A stretch of DNA of 64,000 bases from Winogradskyella pelagia. GTDB lineage: Bacteria > Bacteroidota > Bacteroidia > Flavobacteriales > Flavobacteriaceae. The notes under the pieces were generated by a model. The model was not told where the DNA came from. It made no database searches and saw only the letters and a program-made list of their open reading frames with translations. Positions 18,751 through 27,359 of the stretch are shown piece after piece. Position numbers and translations under genes: made by a program. The number at the start of each line of letters is the position of its first letter. Within the stretch, counting starts at the first letter, position 1. The DNA is taken from contig NZ_JAGEVF010000001.1 in assembly GCF_017581965.1 (NCBI RefSeq), positions 62,001 to 126,000 of the forward strand, written 5' to 3'.

Positions 18751-20280
18751 ATGAGCGACAAAAAACACATAGACAGGCTCTTTCAAGAAAAATTTAAGGA
18801 CTTCGAGGCTGTGCCGAACGAAGCCATGTGGAGTCGTATAGAAAAAGACCTTCCTGGTAAAAAGAAGAAGCGCAGAACCGTTTTACTGTGGTGGCAATTA
18901 GGTGGTGTTGCAGCTGTTATTTTACTGTTTTTAACAATAGGGATATCAGTATTTAATTCAGAGAATAGCAACAATCAAGAATTCCCTGTGGTTAATACAG
19001 ACGCCAACAATAGTTCTACTAGTCCAGATGGAAGTAATACTACCTTTGACGGCACAATAAAAGATACAAATGCTATTTCTGATTCAGGCAGCAAAACTTC
19101 TAATCAAAATGATATTATAGTTGATTCTAGTGAGATTAAACAGGGCATAAATAATGCTGAGGGAGTTGCCAACAAAAAGGTAAACAAAGGAGCCGTGTCT
19201 CTCAATAATACAAACTCTACTACATCTAACGCATATAGCAAAGAAGTTGCTTCGGCGAAGGTGGTGGCCAGTAATTCTACAACCGAAAAGAATGCTACTA
19301 AAGTCTCTGAAAAACCTACTATCGAAAAAGACAAGGTTAATTCAGCAATAAAGGAAACTATTAGTGGTAGTAATAATGCCTTGGCGAATAAAAGTAGCAA
19401 AACTAAAGCAGCGGCTATAGATGCAACAAATACGAGTGTAGAAGACAATAAATTATTAAATAGTGAGATTTCCGTTGAAGAGGAAATTAAAAAACAATCA
19501 ATACAAGAAGCTATTGCCCAGCAAGATGACTTAATTAATGAAAAAGAAAAAGATGAGCCGAGCAGGTGGAGCATTTCTCCAAATGTTGCACCTGTTTATT
19601 TTAGCTCAATTGGTCAGGGATCTCCTATCAACGAACAATTTAATGAAAACACCAAGGGTAGTAATGTAAGCATGAGCTATGGTATCGCTGGAAGCTACGC
19701 AATATCTAGTCGAGTTAAGTTAAGAGTTGGCGTTAATAGTGTTAACCTTAATCAGACTACTGCAGATGTTTTTGCTTTTAGTGGTACAGAAATTGGAGGA
19801 GCTAGCCGTATGGCCAGAATGGATAACGTAGATTACAAGGGAGGCTCTAGCAACTACGCTATTATGAGTTCTGCCATGATGAACAGAGCAGTTTCTCCAG
19901 AGTTATTTAACTCTGAGCTGTCAGGAGAACTGGAGCAACGTTTTGGTTTTATTGAAGTCCCCTTAGAGTTAGAATATCGCGTGCTGGATAAAAAATTTGG
20001 AGTTAATGTGATTGGCGGGTTTAGTACCTTCTTCCTTAATAACAATGAACTCTACGCAGATGTACAGGGTAACTCAACTTTAATCGGCGAGGCTACCAAT
20101 ATTAATACAACAAGCTTTAGCGCTAATTTTGGATTGGGCATGGATTACAGCTTGTCTAAGCAATGGAATATCAATCTTGAACCTATGTTCAAGTATCAAA
20201 TAAATACCTTCAATAATACGTCTAGTGAATTTAGACCTTTCTTTATTGGAGTGTATTCTGGATTAAGTTTTAAGTTTTAG
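18751..20280 (+). CDS. Anti-sigma-like membrane protein with C-terminal beta-barrel domain
   Basis: The 509-residue protein has a cytoplasmic start resembling Bacteroidota anti-sigma proteins (about 1-40, with AVPNEAMWSRIE), one hydrophobic membrane segment (about 44-68), a long Ser/Thr/Asn/Lys-rich linker (about 70-270) and a C-terminal domain (about 272-509) whose alternating strands and terminal aromatic residue (LSFKF) look like a PorT/OmpA-like outer-membrane barrel. That would span both membranes, with the linker crossing the periplasm. Its position three bases after the sigma gene supports a regulatory role. Sequestration of the sigma factor is inferred. Confidence 0.8.
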   Translation: MSDKKHIDRLFQEKFKDFEAVPNEAMWSRIEKDLPGKKKKRRTVLLWWQLGGVAAVILLFLTIGISVFNSENSNNQEFPVVNTDANNSSTSPDGSNTTFDGTIKDTNAISDSGSKTSNQNDIIVDSSEIKQGINNAEGVANKKVNKGAVSLNNTNSTTSNAYSKEVASAKVVASNSTTEKNATKVSEKPTIEKDKVNSAIKETISGSNNALANKSSKTKAAAIDATNTSVEDNKLLNSEISVEEEIKKQSIQEAIAQQDDLINEKEKDEPSRWSISPNVAPVYFSSIGQGSPINEQFNENTKGSNVSMSYGIAGSYAISSRVKLRVGVNSVNLNQTTADVFAFSGTEIGGASRMARMDNVDYKGGSSNYAIMSSAMMNRAVSPELFNSELSGELEQRFGFIEVPLELEYRVLDKKFGVNVIGGFSTFFLNNNELYADVQGNSTLIGEATNINTTSFSANFGLGMDYSLSKQWNINLEPMFKYQINTFNNTSSEFRPFFIGVYSGLSFKF

Positions 20281-20325
20281 GTTAGTTAGATTAGGTTATT
20301 GTAACACAATTTAGCAATGATGGTG

Positions 20326-20356
20326 AAGCTGCTCTTGGTTAGGGCAGCTTTTTTTT
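20326..20356 (+). terminator. Terminator of the sigma operon, inside the end of plsC
   Basis: Arms AAGCTGCTCT and AGGGCAGCTT pair with one U-G wobble and are followed by a T run on the plus strand. The plsC stop codon (20339-20341) lies in the loop, so the two convergent units share this sequence. Confidence 0.8.
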
Positions 20357-21091
20357 ATTGTAACTAATTTTAAGATCTTCTAAAATAATGGATTTTGCTT
20401 TCTCATTTAATTCTCTTGTATGTTCAATGGTAAGGCCTTCTGTCTTTAAAAAACTGTGAATCTTCGCTCTTACCTGTCCTGGGCCTCCGCTAAAAAACGT
20501 ATAAGAAAAACGTTTTTTATTATCGTAAAAGGTTATAGGAACAACTGAAATTTGGTGCTTAATTGCCAATCTAAATGCGCCATCCTTAAATTCATCTAAG
20601 ATAATATGCTCTTCTGGCACTCCTCCCTCGGGGAAAATACAAATACTTAAACCCTGATGTAAACGACGCTGTGCTCTAAGAAAAACAGCTTGTCGGCTTT
20701 TGGCGCTACTCCTATCCACTAATATACAAGTGCGTTTATAGAAAAATCCAAATAGTGGGATTTTTGCCAATTCCTTTTTACCAACAAATACAAATGGATT
20801 TTTAACAGCGACTAGCATTAACATTATATCCATCATAGAGGTATGATTTGCTATAAACATGTAGCTTTTGCCAAGAATAGGTTTTTCTTCTCGTACTATA
20901 CGATATCTAAATCCCATTCCTATTAAAATAAACTTGGCCCAAAATCGAGCAAGTTTAAAAAAGAAAGGGTACCATTTCTCTCTAGAGATTGATATAACTA
21001 AAACAGGAAATAAAACCAATATTGGTAAGGCTACTAAAATATAGAACCAAATGCGGTAGAAAATCCAGAATGGATATTTAAAAATCCCCAT
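20339..21091 (-). CDS. plsC: 1-acyl-sn-glycerol-3-phosphate acyltransferase
   Basis: PlsC adds the second acyl chain to lysophosphatidic acid, giving phosphatidic acid for membrane lipids, at the inner membrane. The catalytic motif NHTSMMD has H83 and D88; the FPEGG substrate motif is near residue 150. One or two N-terminal hydrophobic segments (about 5-35) anchor it. Length (250 aa) is normal. The last codons overlap the plus-strand terminator of the neighbouring operon. Related lyso-ornithine-lipid acyltransferases share these motifs, so the acceptor is inferred. Confidence 0.88.
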   Translation of the reverse strand: MGIFKYPFWIFYRIWFYILVALPILVLFPVLVISISREKWYPFFFKLARFWAKFILIGMGFRYRIVREEKPILGKSYMFIANHTSMMDIMLMLVAVKNPFVFVGKKELAKIPLFGFFYKRTCILVDRSSAKSRQAVFLRAQRRLHQGLSICIFPEGGVPEEHIILDEFKDGAFRLAIKHQISVVPITFYDNKKRFSYTFFSGGPGQVRAKIHSFLKTEGLTIEHTRELNEKAKSIILEDLKISYNKKKLP

Positions 21092-21111
21092 GGAACCAAA
21101 ACTAAAAAAAT

Positions 21112-21119
21112 TATCTTTG
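21112..21119 (+). promoter_or_regulatory. trpS promoter -7 box
   Basis: TATCTTTG is an exact TAnnTTTG match, about 60 bases before the trpS ATG, in the divergent gap with plsC. Confidence 0.5.
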
Positions 21120-21178
21120 CATTCAGTTGTGATAGAAGTTTAATTTAATTGAAATTCCTTATTAGAAAGGAAGTTGGC

Positions 21179-22147
21179 ATGGCAAGAATCTTAACAGGAA
21201 TACAAAGTACGGGAACACCGCATCTAGGAAATATTTTAGGGGCTATTTTACCTGCTATAGAAAAGGCTAAAAATGAAGCCAATGATTCTTTTTTATTTAT
21301 AGCAGACTTACATTCCTTAACGCAAATTAAAGATGCCACAATGCTTAGGGAAAATACCTATTCTACGGCTGCAACGTGGCTTGCTTTTGGTCTTGATATT
21401 GATAGAAGTGTGTTTTATAGACAAAGTGATGTACCTCAGGTAACCGAATTAGCGTGGTATTTAAATTGCTTCTTCCCTTTTAAACGATTAGAACTGGCCC
21501 ATAGCTTTAAAGATAAAGCTGATAGATTAGACGACGTTAATGGAGGCCTATTTACCTATCCAATGCTTATGGCTGCAGATATTCTGCTTTACGATTCTGA
21601 AATCATTCCTGTTGGGAAAGACCAAGAACAGCATATTGAAATGACCAGAGATGTGGCTTCTAGATTCCATGCCAAAATGGGAGAAACCTTTGTACTTCCT
21701 AAGGCTGATATTCAAGAAGGCACCATGCTTATTCCAGGTACCGATGGTGCTAAGATGAGCAAGAGTAAGGGCAATATCATTGACATTTTCTTGCCAGAAA
21801 AGAAATTACGAAAGCAGATTATGTCTATACAAACCGATAGCACACCACTAGAAGATCCAAAGGACTGGAAAACCTGCAATTGTTTTGCACTTTATAATAT
21901 TTTAGCCAGCACTGAAAAGGTAGCTGAAATGAAAGCCAATTATGAAAAAGGCGGTTATGGTTATGGACATGCCAAGCAAGCGCTCTACGAATTAATCTTA
22001 GAACGTTTTGCAGAAGCGAGACAGCGTTATAACTATTATATGTCTAACCTCAATGAAGTTGATGCAGCATTAGCCAAAGGAGCTATAAAAGCAAAAATTG
22101 TGGCGGATGAAGTGTTAAATCGTGTAAGAGCCAAAGTTGGGTATTAA
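21179..22147 (+). CDS. trpS: Tryptophanyl-tRNA synthetase
   Basis: This class I synthetase charges tRNA-Trp with tryptophan. The 322-residue protein has the HIGH-box equivalent TPHLGN at 13-18 and KMSKS at 192-196, with Rossmann-fold blocks between (FIADLHSLT and the tryptophan pocket region LMAADILLYD). I chose ATG at 21179, preceded by AAGGAAGT, because an upstream in-frame TTG at 21149 adds ten residues not found in the family. It is a single-gene unit; the 165 bp after it, before dprA, show no clear feature. Confidence 0.97.
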   Translation: MARILTGIQSTGTPHLGNILGAILPAIEKAKNEANDSFLFIADLHSLTQIKDATMLRENTYSTAATWLAFGLDIDRSVFYRQSDVPQVTELAWYLNCFFPFKRLELAHSFKDKADRLDDVNGGLFTYPMLMAADILLYDSEIIPVGKDQEQHIEMTRDVASRFHAKMGETFVLPKADIQEGTMLIPGTDGAKMSKSKGNIIDIFLPEKKLRKQIMSIQTDSTPLEDPKDWKTCNCFALYNILASTEKVAEMKANYEKGGYGYGHAKQALYELILERFAEARQRYNYYMSNLNEVDAALAKGAIKAKIVADEVLNRVRAKVGY

Positions 22148-22312
22148 GTTTTGCAAAAAAATCATCAGCCCCTTACTTACCTATGCTGCAACGTTGCTAA
22201 TAATTCTCTCTAGACTAATGGATAGTGAAAAGAAGTGCGGATAGCATCATTTATTTAGCACTAATTGATACTGCAGCATCAATAGTGCATATAATTAAGA
22301 TTTACAAAAACA

Positions 22313-23434
22313 CTAAATAGCTTCAAACAGTTTTCCCGGCAAAGGCCTAATTACACCTTTAAGTTCCATGTTTAAAAGAATTCCTGCCACTTTATAACTA
22401 GGTATATTGCATTGCACTGCAATGACGTCTAATAGCTCTTTTCCGTACTTTTTTAAATATTTATAAATCTGTTTTTCTTCTTCGTTAAGCTCTACGAACA
22501 ATTGCTTTTGAACTGAAGTCTTTTTTTGAGAAGCAAATACATCATCTGTCTCTAATTTCCAATTTAGCAATAAAGGCACATCAAGGGGGTTAGACAAGAG
22601 GTGCGCCTTTTGATACTTTATTAAGTTATTGCAGCCAACACTTTGCGAATCGGTTGGTCGGCCCGGTACGGCAAAGACCTCTCTGTTATAGGAATTGGCT
22701 ATATCTGCAGTTACTAAACTTCCGCCTTTTTCGGCAGATTCAATAACAATTGTAGCCTCACTTAAACCAGCTATAATTCGGTTTCGCTTTAAAAAATTAT
22801 TACGATCAAAAGCATCCGTACTCCAAAAATCAGTAAAAAAACCACCGTGCTCCTCTATGGGTGCCATATATTTTTTATGTGCTCTAGGATAAATTTGGTT
22901 TAAGCCATGTGCTAAACATCCTATCGTTTGTAAATTATGTTTAACCGCAGCATTCTGGGCGGTGATATCAGTACCATATGCAAAGCCAGAAACAATAATT
23001 GGATTATACGGTGCAAGGGTTTCTATTAATTCATGACAAAATGAAATCCCGCTTGTTGTAATCTTTCGGGTTCCAACGACACTTATAATATAATGCTGAC
23101 CAATGTTAACATTACCTGATTGAAACAGTAGAATTGGTCCATCAATACAATGTTTTAGGCGCTCTGGATATGCCTCTTCAGTAAAATAATGAACAGTTAT
23201 ATCATTTTCTCTTATAAATCGTAGTTCTTGCTCTGCTTCATTTAAATAATCGGTCTTAAACAAACCTTCAGTTATTAAGGTTCCAATACCGTCAATCTTA
23301 AGTAAATTAGAGCGTTTTTCCTTTAAAACAGCTTCCGCAGAACCGCAATGATTAATTAGCTTTTTAGCTGTGGTGGGGCCAACCTTGGGAATGTGTTGTA
23401 AGGCTAAAGCATAAATTAATTGACTATCTGTCAT
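22313..23434 (-). CDS. dprA: DNA-processing protein DprA
   Basis: DprA binds incoming single-stranded DNA and loads RecA during natural transformation; it is also common in species not known to be competent. The 373-residue protein has an N-terminal helix-hairpin-helix region (about 10-60, HIPKVGPTTAKKL), a Rossmann-like DNA-binding core (SGFAYGTDITAQNAA, CLAHGLNQIYP) and a C-terminal winged-helix domain (about 310-373). Length and domain order are typical. It lies about 4.7 kb from recA but is not cotranscribed with it. Confidence 0.93.
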   Translation of the reverse strand: MTDSQLIYALALQHIPKVGPTTAKKLINHCGSAEAVLKEKRSNLLKIDGIGTLITEGLFKTDYLNEAEQELRFIRENDITVHYFTEEAYPERLKHCIDGPILLFQSGNVNIGQHYIISVVGTRKITTSGISFCHELIETLAPYNPIIVSGFAYGTDITAQNAAVKHNLQTIGCLAHGLNQIYPRAHKKYMAPIEEHGGFFTDFWSTDAFDRNNFLKRNRIIAGLSEATIVIESAEKGGSLVTADIANSYNREVFAVPGRPTDSQSVGCNNLIKYQKAHLLSNPLDVPLLLNWKLETDDVFASQKKTSVQKQLFVELNEEEKQIYKYLKKYGKELLDVIAVQCNIPSYKVAGILLNMELKGVIRPLPGKLFEAI

Positions 23435-23506
23435 TGTATTATACCAGTTTAAATCTTAATACTAAACTAATTTTTTTTGATGTTAATAACTAAATCTCCC
23501 GAAAGT

Positions 23507-23535
23507 TTTGTGGATATTGAAAATTTTTAACTTTG
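23507..23535 (+). promoter_or_regulatory. Promoter of the HU-SPOR gene
   Basis: TTTG at 23507-23510 and TAACTTTG at 23528-23535 are spaced by 17 bases and fit the Flavobacterium promoter consensus. The -7 box ends only six bases before the ATG at 23542, so the message may be nearly leaderless. Confidence 0.5.
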
Positions 23536-23541
23536 CTATTG

Positions 23542-24477
23542 ATGCAACTGGAGATTTACATAAAAGACTTATTATATCGCTATGACTGCGTTGTAGTGCC
23601 AAACCTTGGGGCTTTTTTAACCCAAAGGGTTTCCGCCAAAATTCACAACAGTACACATACATTATATCCCCCAAAAAAATTACTCTCATTTAATGAGCAA
23701 TTGCAAAAAAATGACGGTCTATTAGCCAATTATATTGCTGAGGTTGAGAAAATCCCCTATAATAAAGCCATCCATAAAATTGCCAAACAGGTAAAATCTA
23801 TAAAATCGTATTTAATCGAAGGTGAAACGATTCAGTTTGAGCATATAGGAGACTTAATGCTCAATACGGACAGTAATATTGTTTTTGAGCCTTCTAACCA
23901 CATTAACTTCTTAACGGATTCATTTGGCTTATCGCATTTTAATTCTGCAGAAGTATCTAGAGATGCATACAAAAAAGATATTGAGGTCTTTGAAGAAAAA
24001 GTGCCTTTGGTTATTACTCAAGAGAAACGTTCAGGGTCCTGGCTTAAATATGCCGCTGCTGCTGTTATTATTTTGAGCTTAGGTGGTTTTGGTGGCTACC
24101 AGTATTATTCTAATTCTATAGAATCCCATAATCAAATAGCCCAAGAGGAAGCCAATGCCCAACTAGATGAAAAAGTGCAAGAGGCGACATTTGTTATCAG
24201 TAATCCTCTACCAGCTATAACGCTTAATGTTGAAAAACAAACTGGAAATTATCATGTCGTTGCTGGAGCTTTTAGAATTCAGTCTAATTCAGTAAAAAAA
24301 GTAAATCAACTTAGAACAAAAGGGTACAAAGCTAGAGTAATTGGAAAAAACAGATATGGTCTTCATGAAGTTGTTTACTCAAGTTTTGAAACTCGCGATG
24401 AAGCTACAAAAGCCCTTTATAAGATTAGGCGTGAGCATAACCGTGATGCTTGGTTGCTCGTAAAAAAGTTAGATTAA
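23542..24477 (+). CDS. HU-CCDC81-like domain protein with transmembrane segment and SPOR domain
   Basis: The 311-residue protein joins three parts. Residues 1 to about 130 form an HU-like fold of the CCDC81 type (DCVVVPNLGAFL, followed by a strand-rich arm). A single membrane helix covers about 166-188. A SPOR domain, which in known proteins binds denuded glycan strands at the division septum, covers about 235-311 (NYHVVAGAF...). This places the HU-like part in the cytoplasm and SPOR in the periplasm. ATG at 23542 is preferred over an upstream alternative at 23533. No SPOR partner is adjacent; DNA binding by the HU part is inferred from fold only. Confidence 0.85.
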   Translation: MQLEIYIKDLLYRYDCVVVPNLGAFLTQRVSAKIHNSTHTLYPPKKLLSFNEQLQKNDGLLANYIAEVEKIPYNKAIHKIAKQVKSIKSYLIEGETIQFEHIGDLMLNTDSNIVFEPSNHINFLTDSFGLSHFNSAEVSRDAYKKDIEVFEEKVPLVITQEKRSGSWLKYAAAAVIILSLGGFGGYQYYSNSIESHNQIAQEEANAQLDEKVQEATFVISNPLPAITLNVEKQTGNYHVVAGAFRIQSNSVKKVNQLRTKGYKARVIGKNRYGLHEVVYSSFETRDEATKALYKIRREHNRDAWLLVKKLD

Positions 24478-24511
24478 TCTTACCTTTTCAAATTAATAAA
24501 TCTTTCGGTGT

Positions 24512-24519
24512 TATCTTTG
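24512..24519 (+). promoter_or_regulatory. Thioesterase promoter -7 box
   Basis: TATCTTTG is an exact TAnnTTTG match, 17 bases before the thioesterase ATG, giving a short leader. Confidence 0.5.
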
Positions 24520-24536
24520 CATAAATTTTAAATTCT

Positions 24537-25046
24537 ATGCACTCAAGAACAGCATTTCAATCTAAAACGGTGGTAACCGACTTGGTGCTTCCCAGTGAAA
24601 CTAATCCGATAAACAACCTATTTGGAGGAGAACTATTGGCACGGATGGACAGGGCAGCTAGCATTGCTGCTAGACGGCATTCTAGGCGTATAGTTGTTAC
24701 GGCTTCCGTAAATCACGTTGCCTTTAATCGATCAATTCCTTTGGGAAGCGTAGTCACAGTAGAAGCTAAGGTGTCAAGGGCTTTCAGTTCTTCTATGGAG
24801 GTGTATTTAGATGTCTGGATTGAGGATAGAGAATCTGGAGAGAGTATAAAAGCTAATGAAGCCATTTATACTTTTGTTGCGGTTGATGAAACCGGAAGAC
24901 CCATAAAAGTACCTGAACTTGTCCCTGAAACAGAATTAGAAAAACAACGTTTTGAAGGTGCTCTAAGACGGAAGCAATTAAGCTTGGTCTTAGCTGGTAA
25001 AATGAAACCCCAAGATGCGACTGAACTAAAGGCTATCTTTGAATAG
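24537..25046 (+). CDS. Acyl-CoA thioesterase, hotdog fold
   Basis: This 169-residue single-domain hotdog enzyme hydrolyses acyl-CoA to free fatty acid and CoA in the cytoplasm. The family signature is visible as NPINNLFGGELLARMD, with the conserved Asn, GG and Asp, followed by VNHVAFNRSIPLGSVV. It resembles the YciA/BACH group of medium- to long-chain acyl-CoA thioesterases; chain-length preference cannot be read. It appears to be monocistronic from its own TATCTTTG box. Confidence 0.9.
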   Translation: MHSRTAFQSKTVVTDLVLPSETNPINNLFGGELLARMDRAASIAARRHSRRIVVTASVNHVAFNRSIPLGSVVTVEAKVSRAFSSSMEVYLDVWIEDRESGESIKANEAIYTFVAVDETGRPIKVPELVPETELEKQRFEGALRRKQLSLVLAGKMKPQDATELKAIFE

Positions 25047-25128
25047 TGTATCCTACACTAGGCTAAGAACACCAATAATTTAAACCTTTTTGAAATTCTA
25101 AGGTCTTATCAGAGAACCAAATTTATTA

Positions 25129-25347
25129 ATGATGAGATTTTTAATTTATTCTTTAATCGTAGTTTTTGCACTAAACTTAAATTCTTGTGCAAGACGTGTT
25201 GTGCTAAAAGATTCTAATAGTATAACTGTTGTTCATAAACTTCCTAAACGGTACGATGTTGTGCGTGTTAAAGGGAAACGCCTTTACTTTTTTAATGGAA
25301 GGCATTACAAGAAAACCAAACGTGGATATGTGGTAGTAAGAGTGTGA
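25129..25347 (+). CDS. Small basic lipoprotein, unknown function
   Basis: The 72-residue product has a lipoprotein signal with Cys at residue 20 (LNLNSC), then a short, very basic mature part with two tyrosine/glycine-rich strands (RLYFFNGRHYKKTKRGYVVV). The YFFNGRHYKK pattern resembles small SH3-like cell-envelope repeats, but I cannot name a family with confidence. Two adjacent ATG codons could serve as start. Its stop codon directly abuts the stop of the convergent EnvC-like gene. Confidence 0.65.
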   Translation: MMRFLIYSLIVVFALNLNSCARRVVLKDSNSITVVHKLPKRYDVVRVKGKRLYFFNGRHYKKTKRGYVVVRV

Positions 25348-26568
25348 TTAAAACTTAGCCAACCACCCTTCTGGGTTAAGTACTTGGTTATCTTTATTTA
25401 TCCTGAATCCCAATAGCGTTTCTTGTCTTATTCTATTTGTAAATACCTTACCTATAACTTGACCTGTTGAAATCTTATCCCCTTTTTTCACATAAACATT
25501 TGAGAGGTTCATATAAACGGTAAGGTAACTACCGTGTCTAATCAAAACAGCGGGATTACCATTTTTAACAACAAGAATTTGGGAGACTTCACCGTTGAAT
25601 ACTGCTTTAACTTCAGCATTCTCCTCCGTTGCAATTTGAATACTCTTATAATTATTTGTAACGGAGCTATCGGTAAGTGAACGTCTCTTACCAAATTTTC
25701 CTTTTATAACGCCACGCGTTACGGGCCAGCCTAATTTTCCTTTATTTGATTCAAAATTAGAGGCTAGTCTCTTGGCTTCAGGAGTTAAGACAAAAGCACC
25801 TGTAGATTTAGTATTACCGGCTTTTTTGTTAGACGCAGCGATAGCTTCGTTAATTAAGCGATCAATCTCTTTATTTAAACGAGTGGCTTCTCTCTGTTTC
25901 TTTTTGATTTCGGCGTTGTATTTACTCATATCGGCTTTTATAGAAGCCATCAATGTTTCTCGCTGCTTCAGTTCTTGCTCCAATTCACGTTTGGCTACTC
26001 TATTCTCCTCTATAAGGTTTTGTTTTTCTTCTTTTCGTTTAGAAAGCTTGATATTTAACTCTTGAAGCTCCTTTGTTTTGGCCTTAATGGCTTCACCTTG
26101 CTCTTTTTGATAATTGGCATATTGTTTAATATACTGAAGGCGCTTATAGGCTTGTTTAAAATCTTGAGAAGACAATAGAAACATCACCTTACTTTGTTCG
26201 GATTTACTCTTGTAGGATTTTACAATCATTGCTGCATAGTCATCCTTGAGCTCTTGTAATTGGGTTCTTAAGCTTGTAATTTCATTTTGATTACTATTTA
26301 TTTCTCGAGTTAAAATATTCGCCTGCTCGTTTGTTATTCTTATTAGATTTCGCCTTACACTTACCTTATAGTTAAGGTCCTCAATAAGCGTTATTTCAGA
26401 TTTTTCCTCCTTCTTTTTGGAAAATAATAGAGCATTAATCTGTTTCATTTCCCTAAGCACTTGTTGTCTTTGTGCTTCGAGCTTTTTTTGCTTATCGCTT
26501 TGAGAAAATAGGTTTACAGAGCAAAATAAGCCCAAACAAAAAATTAGGAAAAAGCGACATTTAACCAT
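25348..26568 (-). CDS. EnvC-like coiled-coil protein with degenerate LytM (M23) domain
   Basis: The 406-residue protein has a signal peptide (about 1-22), a long coiled coil (about 24-250, rich in Glu, Lys and Gln) and a C-terminal LytM-fold domain (about 295-405). The M23 zinc and catalytic residues are missing: the HxxxD position reads YKSIQ, the YMH histidine is N354 in YMNL, and the terminal HxH is replaced by GFR. H345 in the RHGS turn remains. Like E. coli EnvC, it probably activates a separate amidase during cell separation rather than cutting the wall itself. It is the last gene of the operon, sharing TAATG with the DUF4292 gene. Confidence 0.85.
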   Translation of the reverse strand: MVKCRFFLIFCLGLFCSVNLFSQSDKQKKLEAQRQQVLREMKQINALLFSKKKEEKSEITLIEDLNYKVSVRRNLIRITNEQANILTREINSNQNEITSLRTQLQELKDDYAAMIVKSYKSKSEQSKVMFLLSSQDFKQAYKRLQYIKQYANYQKEQGEAIKAKTKELQELNIKLSKRKEEKQNLIEENRVAKRELEQELKQRETLMASIKADMSKYNAEIKKKQREATRLNKEIDRLINEAIAASNKKAGNTKSTGAFVLTPEAKRLASNFESNKGKLGWPVTRGVIKGKFGKRRSLTDSSVTNNYKSIQIATEENAEVKAVFNGEVSQILVVKNGNPAVLIRHGSYLTVYMNLSNVYVKKGDKISTGQVIGKVFTNRIRQETLLGFRINKDNQVLNPEGWLAKF

Positions 26569-27359
26569 TATCTAATTTGAATTTCTTTATAACCCTTTGG
26601 AATCTTAAACGGGAAACGCAATTCTTGATTTAAAGTGATTGATTTAAACTCTAATTCTACCTTAACCTCATCTGTATCTTCCACTGCGATAATATTTATA
26701 TTTTGAGGTAATACCTCATAGTCTACCTTTTGATAGCTGGTATAGTCTACTTGTAAAATACGTTTTTCTAATTGTTGAAACAATTGAAGACTATCCATCT
26801 TAAAGTGGGATGGATTAATAATATAAAACAACTCAAGTAGTGCATTTTGGTTTTTGGGCTGAAGTGCATAAGAATTTTCATTTACTTCAACTTTATGCGG
26901 TTGGTCTTGGAGATTGAATATAGCTTGTCCAAGTAATATATTTTGCACTTTGAGAAAATCTAATTCTACACCTACAAAATCACTGAGTAATTGATAATTA
27001 CCATCGAAATACTCATTGTCTTGCTTATTATAAAAACGTACACTGTCTGGTGTTATCATCATTCTAGCCAACCCTAAAGGTGCGCTAAGCCATATAATCT
27101 TATCTTTCTCCATTCTAAAATTAAAGGTCAACCCCTGGGCCTTATCACCTTCAACAATATCTATGCGCACTTTAGCTTGTAGGGTTTTGAAGTCTGCTTC
27201 ACTTTTTTGATGCTGTTTTACAACTTGTTTTACTGATAATTTATCACTTGCTTCACCAGATGCAATAACGCTTTTGGTAGATTTACAACCAGTAACTAAA
27301 AAAGCTATGGCAAGAATCAGTACTACGTTAAATTTTAAATATCGCTTAAAAATCACCAT
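26568..27359 (-). CDS. DUF4292 lipoprotein
   Basis: This 263-residue lipoprotein (lipobox Cys at 25, FLVTGC) belongs to the DUF4292 family, which has a LolA/LolB-like half-barrel pattern of beta strands; the stretch IIWLSAPLGLARMMITPDSVRFY is typical. A role in lipoprotein or lipid handling is plausible by fold but unproven. It starts directly after the TPR gene stop and overlaps the next ATG as TAATG, so TPR, DUF4292 and EnvC-like proteins are translationally linked. Confidence 0.82.
   Translation of the reverse strand: MVIFKRYLKFNVVLILAIAFLVTGCKSTKSVIASGEASDKLSVKQVVKQHQKSEADFKTLQAKVRIDIVEGDKAQGLTFNFRMEKDKIIWLSAPLGLARMMITPDSVRFYNKQDNEYFDGNYQLLSDFVGVELDFLKVQNILLGQAIFNLQDQPHKVEVNENSYALQPKNQNALLELFYIINPSHFKMDSLQLFQQLEKRILQVDYTSYQKVDYEVLPQNINIIAVEDTDEVKVELEFKSITLNQELRFPFKIPKGYKEIQIR

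Noticed and set aside
19104-19574. 156-codon minus-strand ORF
   Set aside because: It is the mirror of the Ser/Asn/Lys-rich linker of the anti-sigma-like protein.
22148-22312. Possible RNA gene or signal in the trpS-dprA gap
   Set aside because: A short imperfect palindrome (TGATACTGCAGCATCA) is present, but no tRNA fold, T run or promoter.
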